DNA from: Bryoerythrophyllum caledonicum
Lineage: Eukaryota; Streptophyta; Bryopsida; Pottiales; Pottiaceae
DNA length: 64,000 nucleotides
Assembly (NCBI GenBank): GCA_963971425.1
Contig: OZ020523.1
Coordinates: forward strand, 12,954,867 to 13,018,866
Direction of reading: 5' to 3'
A program made the position numbers and the translations under genes. Position 1 is the stretch's first letter, and every line of letters starts with the position of its first letter. The notes beneath the pieces were generated by a model that did no database searches, was not told the origin of the DNA, and saw nothing but the letters and a program-made list of their open reading frames with translations. Positions 1 to 9,508 of the stretch are shown here, piece by piece.

Positions 1-120
1 CTAAAACACCAACAAAAATCGAACAAGCATGCTCTACAATATGTCGACGTATGTTTGTTCTGTTTACTCTCAGCTTCTACTCGATTAAGTGAGTAAATTG
101 ATATCTGTGCTATTTTACAG

Positions 121-3100
121 ATTTCACATCGGTGTGAATCATACGAGTTGCAGCGGTTCCCTGTCTTACGACGTCGCATTGAGGAAGTGATCGCAAATTT
201 TTTGCGTGACGGCTTAGCTCCTGCAGAAACTATGATTGGACATCTTATTGAAATGGAGGTGCTTCTAGTGCTCTAATATTTCAGTCCTAGTCAAATGCGA
301 ATTTTTCATTCAGTAGGACTCCATATTTGCTGATCTCGTGCATGAGCTTTGAGAAGTTTGATGATGTTTCTTAGATGCTGGTCAATGTCCTGGGCAGAGT
401 ATGTATGCTCTAATTCCGATCTAAGACAGTTGATAGCGCTTGGTGTATGCCCTTGGAGGTATCTGTAGAATCGTTTTGCAAATAAGCCTTATTGCCTTCG
501 GACTGCCACTTTTCCAGTATGCTTCATGCCTAGTGTGCAAGAAGTTCAGTGCTTCGTTGATAGACTAAGGTACAGCATAATTTTTACATGGTGCCTGAGT
601 GGTGAATTGACATTGGCAGATGGACTATATAAACACTTCTCATCCTGCCTTTCTTGGAGGCAGTAAGGCCGTTGAGGTTGCGCTTCAGCAGCAGCGGAGT
701 TCCAAGGTTTCAACCTCTAACACTATCAAAGCCAAGGTTACTTCCCATAATCTTTCTGTTTTACCTGGCTACTGGTATGCTGCTCCGAATGTAAATTGCA
801 TCAGTTGAGATTTTTTCCCGACTGAAATAATTGGCATTGCTAATTGACGAAGTATATATTTGTTCTGCGGCAAGTCCATGATATAGTTTCGTCCTAGATT
901 TGAGCCAGCTCCAGCTCTAGATTTTCAGATGGCTCGTTACTTCAAAAATTCAAGTTATATTTGGTCTATAATTTACACATTATGGTGTATTCTCTGGCTT
1001 GGCCTGAGTGTAATAATTGTTGGTGCCAGGATGCACATGATTGGAAAGAAATTGGAGCTGATAGACTGATGAATTCAGAGAAGCCTACAAAGGCACGGGC
1101 ATTTTTGGCTCGCACCAATTCATCCACAGTTGTTTATCCTGATCGTGTATGTGTGCCAATCCACATCATCCAGTGTATTTTCGCTGGATGATAGGATTGG
1201 TCAATACATTAAGTTGTTGTCTAATGTTGGATTTTGTTCGAATATAAATTCCAAACCATTTGTGCAGTGCCTATGTAGAGTGTGTTTGTGTTCGACTTGT
1301 TTTAGGCATCATATGATCTCTAGATCTCATGTCACTTTCAAAGAGACACCTCTCATTGGTTGTAGTTTCTCCTTGTTCTGAAGTGTTTTCCCTTCTCTAA
1401 ATGCAGAATGGAAAACCGCTGGCTCCACAACAAGAGAAGTCGATTACATCAGGTGCCGTCTACAAGTGAACAATCTTAGTCCTTTGTTCTTACCTTTTAG
1501 CATTATTTTATGTGAATGACTCAATTTGCCATATGGATTTTGAGAGTGATTCATTTGTAATATATTTGGTATTAGTGAAGATATTGGTCCAGAAAGTTAT
1601 AGCTTTGGTCGTATTATAACTTCTGGAAAGAACAGATTCGTTTTTTTGTAGGTTTTGTTAAATAATTCTTGTTGTTCCGTTTTTTTCACTAAAACTTGAG
1701 TGGTTAACAGGAAACTCCGGACCTGTGGGAAGCTGGGGAATACCATCAATATTTGGAAACACTGAAAAAAGCTCTAGCAATGGGAACAGCAAGGAACATG
1801 TCTTAAACCGCGTTCACAGTGAACCCATCCAAGGAAGCTTAGAGTCATCGTTTGCAAGTATTCAGCTCCGCGAGGTATTTTTGAGACGACGCGCATTCAG
1901 TTTCCATAAAAATGTTTCAGATTTGTTTTAGGCCCTTTCTGACAATGCCCTGGTCTGACCCGCAGTCAAAGTGGGCTCCGTGTCCTACATTTTTTACAGT
2001 CCGGGCCTTTATGTCTTGTTTTGACTGGTGGGAGGACGGTGGTGTTCTGGAACAGCCGCCATCGGTATTGCGAGCTAATGATGCTCAAACAGAGCAAGAA
2101 TATGTGGAAATCTCTGTGACACGGTTGCTTCTAAAGTCCTACTACGACATAGTACGAAAGAACATCCAGGATTCCGTTCCCAAGGCCATCATGCATTTTC
2201 TGGTATTACAACTAAATCTAAAGTTACCATACATCTCTCATTTTTCATTTTTGCTCTATGTTTATGTGAGGTCAGTTGTGATGTGTTTGCGAACTAAGAT
2301 TTATGTGCGTTGCAAAGAGATGGTTTTCATCAATCTGTTTCACATGATGCTGGCTTAAATGATAATGTGCGCTACGATTTATTTTGGTTTGTTTTAAGTT
2401 GTCGCTTAAAAGGTAAATTTTGTTTCTATTGGGACTAGGTGAACCATTCCAAGCGGGAGCTTCAAAGTATCTTCATCAGGAAGTTGTACAGGTAATGGAG
2501 AGTGTAGAATGCAATCTGATACTATAAATTTGAATGTACCTTTCTGATTATGCACACTACGCTGGGTATTTCTGAATACAGCTTAAAGTTGGTACTACGA
2601 CTAAAGTTGGTTTACATACTAGTGAAATAACTAACATCTTGATTCAGCATTGGAATTTGTGACATGCAGTGGAAGTATCATTGGTTGCAGCTGTATGACT
2701 TCATTAAATAAGCATTGTAGACCATGAGGCCTGCCAATTTTCTTGCACATTTTGTTCTATCACTACAATCTGCAGTTATCGTCATGCATTGTGAACAGTT
2801 ATTCTCGGTGTTCAGTTTCTCTTGATGTGGTGCATTGTATCCATCTTTCTTGTCGGTTCATTTTGTTTCGGAATTCCTAGAATAAGCAAGTGTGCTTCAA
2901 TTTGTACAGGGAAAACATGTTCGAGGAGATGCTTCAAGAAAAGGAGGAGATAGCAGCGAAGAGGAAGCGATGTAAGGAGATCCTGCGCGTGCTACAACAA
3001 GCTGCCTGGGTACGTCGCTTGCTCTTACATACATCACTAGGTTTAACCTGCTTGCAGTCTTGTGTCATGAGGAGGATGGTAATTAAATGCTGATACAAGG

Positions 3101-3695
3101 TAAGAATAGATATGCCGGGGCTTTTTGTCTCTGTCAAAACGTGTGAAGTCTGTTAATAAAGAACGGAGTCGCTATCAAGTAACCTGTAGTACTTGCACAT
3201 ATGCTGTTCCATCACCGCTCATAAGATAGTGAGGATCCTGTAGTGGTCCTACTAATGGTATGATATGTAGATTGAAAGCCATGCACCTACTTGTGCTGGG
3301 ATGGTTAACAGAGCTATTCCGATGCTGAGAGAGGCTTCGCAGAATGTATGAGCAGTGGATGTTATTGGAATTGTGACCAGACTTTGGAAGAACTGCCCCT
3401 TGACTCCGAAGGGTCGTCTCGACAGTCGCATTCCAACATTGACGCAACGGGTTTGCCGCCACCGCCATCCGCAAAAGGACCTTCGAATTCTGGAGCCCTT
3501 CATGGTGAGTACAATGGAGGGATGGCTTCCCAGTCGCCTAGATCGTTCATGGGTTCGCCAAGATCGTCCAAGTCACGGAGAGCAAATTCTGATCCCTCGA
3601 TGGGCTCCAACAATGGCTTCATGTCGTCCAACAGTGGCGAACTCGGTGTTGCGGCGTCAGGTGGGGTGCGATACCCAACCATTGACAAGAGTTAA
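121..3695 (+). CDS. DRP3: Dynamin-related GTPase, DRP3 type (C-terminal part, 5' end outside window)
   Basis: Nine exons fit with consistent phases: 121-258, 620-736, 1030-1146, 1407-1453, 1711-1874, 2056-2202, 2439-2491, 2910-3009, 3381-3695 (stop TAA). Seen: the middle-domain end with GLAPAETMIGHLIEMEMDYI and NTSHPAFLGG, a variable Ser-rich linker with WGIPSIFG, then the GTPase effector domain (KSYYDIVRKNIQDSVPKAIM, LYRENMFEEMLQE, KRKRCKEILRVLQQA) and a Ser/Gly-rich tail. Family knowledge: plant DRP3A/DRP3B self-assemble on the outer surface of mitochondria and peroxisomes and drive their fission. The GED contacts the GTPase domain, which lies upstream of the window with the stalk start. 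The tail after TLEELPLDSE, about 95 residues, is longer and more Ser-rich than I recall for the Arabidopsis proteins. Assignment to DRP3 rather than DRP1/2 rests on the linker and the absence of PH and proline-rich domains. Confidence 0.9.
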
Positions 3696-5372
3696 CTGCC
3701 TTGGTTGTTGATATCTAGCAGTTTTGTTCGATGCATCTTGAGTCCGTAGTTTAGGTTGAATCAGATCTACACTAGACACTATCAATTTTTGAAAATGTCG
3801 CTAATTTGAATCTTAACGAGTTTTGGGTTAAGTTCTGTCAGGTGAACAATTTTTTTCCTCGTGGTCGTAGATAGAATGCATCTCTTTTAAGACATTATCT
3901 CATTATGGAGGATTTTGTAACATACTGAAAGTGTGGCCTTGTCGAGGACGTAGTTTTTTTTTGTAGTCTTGCCATGCCGGCTTTGGCTCGAAAGATAATC
4001 TTGGTATATATTTGATTTTTGTACATGCTGAGTATAGTAATGATTCAGTTTTGATTTATTGAGTTTAGGATGAGCATGTTTTTGAAGCATCAGGTATGGA
4101 GAAAGCTGTATCAAAGTATATATATGAGAAAGGATGATATAACATTTCTAAACTAAAATTTTCTTGTGATTATTTCCATTGGTATCAAGTTTGGACTTTT
4201 TGATGTCTCCAGTAACAACTTAATTAAAAGACGTATGTACTTAATTCTGTAGGATTTTCGTTCAACCATTATGAAATGCAACTCGGGAGGTATTTTATGC
4301 AATTGATGTACATAGAAAGATGCAGGTCTTAAATACTTATTAGATTCTATTTATACAGTTAAATTCATACATATTGTCACCAATAATTTCTTATTGATTT
4401 TGGTATTCAAAATTCTCTTTAATTTTTAGGACCTTTGAATTGTATTTTCCTTATTAGTTCTTAAAGGACCATGAGCATGTTTCACCAAAACCACCCCAAA
4501 ATTGCTCTCTTTAGTGTAAAGATTGGAATTGAAAAATAAATTTCTTATTTACTTACAACTCAAATTTCCTTGATTATATGTAATAGTGTCATATTTGTAA
4601 TCCACTTGATTATTTATAATAGTGTCATATTAAAATATTTTCGACATTGGATAATACTCATTCCGGTAAGAATTATATTTTATGAAATTTCATCATAAAT
4701 GACTAAATAACAAGGTGGTATTCAGTTGCAGTATACAAGTCTGTTGTAGATAGGAATGATTTGGATGGATATTTGATATTTACATGGATATGGTTCAAGT
4801 AGGTACAAACACAACTACATCCACACTTCTCCATACCACATCCAATACACTTCATCAAAATGATGCAACTTCTAATCAAGGAGTGTTTAAGATATTCCCA
4901 CATTCAGACTCTTAGCATGATATTCATTGTATTTTACTGTATTTGATGTATTTTGTATTGTATTCCTGGCTTTTCCATGAGTTCTACAACTCCAAATCAT
5001 GATCTGATTTTTTGTAGAGTGTTCATGTAATGTGTGCGCAAATCTGAGCTGCAAATCTCACAACCTAATTCCTTATGGATCTCATGCAAATTGAGTTTAA
5101 ACACCTCCAGCGTCGCATTTTGGGTCTCGTGGGCGTCAAAGGATTAGGGATTAATCCCTAAAGGACCACGCCCAATTTCACACCAATCTCAACTCCCTCA
5201 ATTAAGAACTGCCGAGAGGAGCTTATTGAGAATGTAACTGAAGGATCTCCTCTCTAACTTAAATGAGACGATGTGGTTAAAAATTTGTGAAATTTGACCG
5301 AACTGAGTGAAAGATATCTGGTATCAAAGTGAAAGATTTTGTCCACATAACGCTCACTAGGTCCATTACAAG
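3696..5372. other. Intergenic DNA downstream of DRP3
   Basis: The first few hundred bases are probably the DRP3 3' UTR. The rest is AT-rich with no convincing reading frame. The stretch 4905-5150 is an inverted relative of 60672-60908 (same TGTATTTGATGTATTTTG and CTCATGCAAATTGAGTTT runs), so it is part of a dispersed repeat. A palindromic GGATTAGGGATTAATCCC lies near 5143-5160. Confidence 0.5.
4905..5150 (-). repeat. Dispersed repeat, inverted relative of 60672-60908
   Basis: Read on the minus strand this segment follows 60672-60908 closely: the same order of a degenerate TTAACCCTTTGGCGCC-like end, the CAATTTGCATGAGATCC run, an AT-rich middle, and CAGGAATACAA followed by a TGTATTTGATG-type run. 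By eye about three quarters of bases match. It looks like a partial, older copy of the TTAA-bounded element described at 60674-61477. Confidence 0.55.
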
Positions 5373-5502
5373 TTAACCCTTTAACATCAGGCTGACAACA
5401 GTGCGACCACCATCTACAAGAGTAATAGGTTCTTAAATGTATAATCAACTACAATTGTAGATCAATGGCCACGCCATAGCCAACTCGGCGTTAAAGGGTT
5501 AA
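5373..5502. mobile_element. TTAA-flanked mini-element with CCCTTTAAC inverted ends
   Basis: The body (5377-5498, 122 bp) starts CCCTTTAACATC and ends GGCGTTAAAGGG. These are inverted copies for at least nine bases, and TTAA lies at both edges (5373-5376, 5499-5502). A TTAA target duplication with CCCTTT-type ends is the signature of piggyBac-like transposons. It has no coding capacity, so it would be a non-autonomous copy. The ends match those at 60674-61477 and 30078-30351. Confidence 0.55.
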
Positions 5503-6887
5503 GATACTACTTGAAGATCCACTAAGCAAACGCACATGAGCTCCATACGGTGCTATGAGGTACCAAATCCGACTCCTACGGGGCCGGGTTTGGTGTCTTA
5601 CACCCATATCGGGTTGAGGTGGAAAACTAGTTTGATAACAAACCAAACCATTTGTTTACCCTTCTTCGACTTCACAATTTTTACCATATTTGTAACTATT
5701 TGTTCCCAGTGCATTCCCACCTTATTCTCATGTACTCCCCAATCTTCCCAAGCGAGTTCCCAAGTGTTCCCAATGTGTAACTATTAAATGTCAAAAAACA
5801 AAATTCACGTCAAGTGGGGCCCACCATCTGACGTTGGTGTCCGAATCGAAGCTCCATCTGGTTGCATGTGCGTTTGCTTAGTTGTGTGTCACACAAGCAG
5901 TAAGTTAGGTCCATCGAAGTATGCTCGGAGAGGTCCATCGTGCACCCCCAACTTTGACGTCCGGCACGTCGTCAATAGCATGCACGTAAAGAAAAAAAGA
6001 TATTTGGAGTGGGGAGGTGTGTGGACGCACACCAAGCCTTCAACTAGTCCGTCGGTCCCACTCCTCCGACGTGGAGCCCCATCCGAACTTTCAACAGGGC
6101 CAGTGCCCTGCACGCTCCGGATCGGATCCAACAGCCAACCGCACTTCCCAGTCCTAGGAATGATCCCTCTCGTACAAGGACCCTCCTTCTCCTGCTCCTC
6201 ACACATCACCTCTTCCGGCCTCCACGACCACTCTCCAGGTCCGTTTCCAAGCTCACACTCATAATTTTGAAGCTGCCAGGTTTGGATATGAGGCTACACT
6301 GGGTTGATGTAGTTTAGGAGCTAACGGTTTCGATCCGGAGCTTGAGGAGCTACCAGGTTTGTATCTGAGCTTGCTTTGGTTGATGTGGTTTGGGATTTTC
6401 CAGTTTTTTTAATCCTAAATCCAACATATATTATCTGGTTGTTGAGGTTTCTGAATTTTGATGTTGTCTGGGATGAATAGTTGTAATCTCGTTTCGATAC
6501 AGCTTGCTTTAAGTTTAGGAGCTACCAGGTTTGTATCTGAAGCTACATTGGGTCGTCATACTTTAGGGGCTACTAGGTTTGTGTCTGAGCTGACGTTGGG
6601 TTGATGTAGTTTGGGAGGTTCCAGGTTTGTATCTGGGCTTACTTGGGTTGATGTGGTTTACAAGTGATCGTGAATTAACATAAATCTGGTTGTTGATGTT
6701 TCTGAATGACGATGTTTTCTGGGATGAGTAGTTGTAAGCTCCAGCTATGGTCTTTGCATCTGGATGTGGTTGTGGTTGCGATGTGCTGAATTTGCTGGGA
6801 TTTCAGGGTTAGGAGTACATGCTGGAGGAGCGGAGTTGAGGCGGAGGGACCGGAATTTGAAGGTGTGGAGGGAGTGGATCAGCAGCG
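5503..6887 (+). promoter_or_regulatory. FtsH promoter and 5' UTR with a probable leader intron (6239-6806)
   Basis: A pyrimidine-rich stretch (about 6170-6238) resembles a plant 5' UTR and ends CTCTCCAG|GTCCGT, a good donor. An acceptor GGGATTTCAG ends at 6806, followed by a short leader to the ATG at 6888. The proposed leader intron holds five imperfect ~50-bp repeats (see the 6262-6740 entry). Reading frames in 5536-6264 have no recognisable family and read as chance ORFs on GC-rich promoter DNA. Transcript data would be needed to confirm the intron. Confidence 0.45.
6262..6740 (+). repeat. Imperfect tandem repeats in the FtsH leader intron
   Basis: About five copies of a ~50-bp unit of the form GCTACCAGGTTTGTATCTGA followed by GGGTTGATGTAGTTTAGGAG begin near 6270, 6350, 6520, 6567 and 6617. 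A second motif, TGGTTGTTGAGGTTTCTGAA with GGGATGAATAGTTGTAA, occurs at about 6438-6490 and 6683-6740. The block therefore seems to have grown by duplication of a larger unit. Confidence 0.7.
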
Positions 6888-9508
6888 ATGGCGCAGGTGA
6901 TAGGGTTAGCAGCGTTGCCGTCGTGCGCAGTGAGCAAGGGGGTTGTAGGTGCAGGGAGAGCGTTTGCGAGGTCGTCGATTCTGGGCAACAGGCTGGCAGT
7001 GGGCGTGTCGGTGGAGCTTGCGGAGCGGTCGGTCGTTACGCGCGCGTCGTTGCGTGATGTGAATGCGATCCCCGCCGCGACCATGGCGTCGATCATGCTG
7101 GCGCTCGTAGGGAGCCCCAGCATGGCAGTGGACATGCCGCCACCTCCTGCTGCAACCGAGAGCATCCAGCTGCAGGAGGTGAAGCCATCCGGCACCGGTT
7201 TGGCGATGGCGGCGCCGGCGGTGAAGGAATTATCCGGGGTACCTGAGGGCGCGCAGTGGCGCTACAGCGAGTTTCTGAACGCGGTGAAGGCTGGGAAGGT
7301 GGAGCGCGTGCGGTTTGCCAAGGAGGGGACCTCGCTGCAGGCGACGGCCGTGGACGGGAAGCGCGGGAGCGTGACGCTGCCCAATGACCCGGACTTGGTG
7401 GACATCCTGGCCATGAACGGCGTGGACATCTCGGTGTCCGAGGGCGAGGCGGCCACCAGCTACATCAACACGCTGGGCAACTTGCTGTTCCCCTTGCTCG
7501 CATTCGGGGGCCTCTACTTCCTCTTCCGTCGCGGCCAGGGCGGCGCAGGCGGACCCGGCGGCGGCATGGGCGGGCCCATGGACTTCGGAAAGTCCAAGTC
7601 CAAGTTCCAGGAGGTCCCTGAAACGGGCGTCACGTTCGCAGACGTTGCAGGAGCGGACCAGGCGAAGCTGGAGCTCCAGGAAGTCGTGGATTTTCTCAAG
7701 AATCCGGACAAGTACACCGCTCTCGGTGCCAAGATCCCCAAAGGGTGCCTCCTCGTGGGTCCTCCGGGGACGGGGAAGACGCTCCTCGCCAGAGCGGTCT
7801 CCGGAGAGGCCGGCGTGCCCTTCTTCTCATGTGCCGCGTCCGAGTTCGTGGAGCTCTTCGTGGGCGTAGGCGCGTCTCGTGTTCGTGACTTGTTCGAGAA
7901 GGCCAAGGCCAAAGCCCCTTGCATTGTGTTCATCGATGAGATCGACGCTGTGGGACGGCAGCGAGGCGCTGGCATGGGAGGAGGGAATGATGAGAGGGAG
8001 CAGACCATCAACCAGCTTCTCACTGAGATGGATGGTTTCACTGGCAACAGTGGCGTGATTGTCCTTGCTGCTACTAACAGGCCTGATGTGCTTGATTCTG
8101 CTCTTCTCCGACCCGGACGGTTCGATCGGCAGGTCACTGTTGACAGACCTGATCTTTCTGGCCGTGTCCGAATCCTCCAGGTATGTATCAGTGCACTCTG
8201 TGTACTTGTAGGGCGTGTTTTGATTGATAGTTTTGCTTTGTGTGATTGCTGCTTTATGTGCGTGTTTGGTGGTTTTCAGGTCCATTCTCGTGGAAAGGCG
8301 TTGGGCAAGGATGTGGACTTTGAGAAGATCTCCAGGAGGACGCCGGGATTTACTGGCGCCGATTTGGAGAACTTGATGAACGAGGCTGCTATTTTGGCAG
8401 CGCGGCGCGAGTTGAAGGAGATCAGCAAGGATGAGATCGCGGATGCGTTGGAGCGTATCATTGCTGGTCCAGAGAAGAAGAACGCCGTTGTTTCGGAAGA
8501 GAAGAGAAAGTTGGTCGCCTACCACGGTACTGAATCTTACTCTTTTACAGTTTAAATAATTCTCAATCAGCTCAAAGGAGAGAAAGGCAGCTACTATTCA
8601 TACCACTCTTTCTTCACTCTCAAAAGATGGCTAAAATTACTTGGACTTGAGTTTCGAGACCGCCCACCGCTTCCATAACTGAAGCTTTCAGACCACCAAG
8701 CCCTTTTATTGATCTAGAGCGAACAAATTGTAGTCAGAAAAGGGGGTTATAATCCGGATCTCTTCTTGAATTTGGATGAACAATAGCATCTATTTTGAGA
8801 GTTGGTGCTGTTTCAGAGGCTGGACATGCGCTGGTCGGAGCTTTGATGCCGGAGTACGACCCGGTTGCCAAGATTTCGATCGTCCCCCGCGGCGGCGCCG
8901 GAGGATTAACATTCTTCGCCCCCAGCGAAGAGAGGTTGGAGTCAGGGTTGTACAGCAGAAGCTACCTTGAAAACCAGATGGCTGTTGCCCTCGGTGGAAG
9001 GTAAATATACACATATGAATCACTCAAAGTACTCCTGATGGTAGCTATATTCGTTTCAGTGACAGTTTGAGTTCACATCTTGCATTGGATCTAATCATTC
9101 CTTGACGTGACCAGGATTGCGGAGGAGCTGATCTACGGGACAGAGAACGTGACCACCGGAGCGTCCAACGACTTCATGCAGGTATCCCGAGTAGCACGCC
9201 AGATGGTGGAGCGGTTCGGGTTCAGCAAGCGGATCGGGCAGCTCTCGCTCGGAGGAGGTGGAGGCAACCCGTTCCTGGGCCAGTCCGCGGGCCAGTCCGC
9301 GGACTACTCCATGGCCACTGCCGACATCATCGATGCCGAGGTCCGAGTGCTCGTGGAGGCCGCCTACGAGCGCGCCAAGTCCATCATGACCACGCACATC
9401 CAGATCCTGCACCAGCTCGCGGCGCTGCTGCTGGAGAAGGAGACGGTGGACGGCGAGGAGTTTCTCAACCTCTTCATCGACGGCCAGGCCGAGCTGTATG
9501 TCAACTAG
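6888..9508 (+). CDS. FTSH5: Chloroplast ATP-dependent zinc metalloprotease FtsH, type A (FTSH1/FTSH5-like)
   Basis: Exons 6888-8180, 8280-8526, 8817-9000 and 9115-9508 give 705 residues, the usual length. Order: Ser/Ala-rich transit peptide (about 1-70), hydrophobic [12 protein letters not shown], thylakoid-lumen domain, membrane span [19 protein letters not shown] module with Walker A GPPGTGKT (291-298), Walker [12 protein letters not shown], second region of homology [20 protein letters not shown], and protease zinc motif HEAGH (513-517). The HEAGH Glu codon is split by intron 2. Known role: FtsH1/5 (type A) form heterohexamers with FtsH2/8 in the thylakoid and degrade photodamaged D1 in photosystem II repair. 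Sequence such as [20 protein letters not shown] and the tail [18 protein letters not shown] favour type A over type B. Intron 1 is 99 nt, in frame and free of stops. The exons are GC-rich at third positions, unlike the genes at 35-42 kb. Confidence 0.95.
8567..8760 (+). repeat. GGTGGTCTC-family dispersed repeat inside FtsH intron 2
   Basis: It carries CTTTCTTCACTCTCAAAAG, ACTTGGACTTGAGTTTCGAG and GACCACCAAGCCCTTTTATT, the hallmark order of a repeat seen about eleven times in the window. It occupies most of the 290-bp intron, so the intron has probably been enlarged by the insertion. Confidence 0.6.

Noticed and set aside
7514-8525. Minus-strand ORFs of 207 and 232 codons over the FtsH gene
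   Set aside because: They are antisense shadows of the conserved AAA domain and contain no family motifs.
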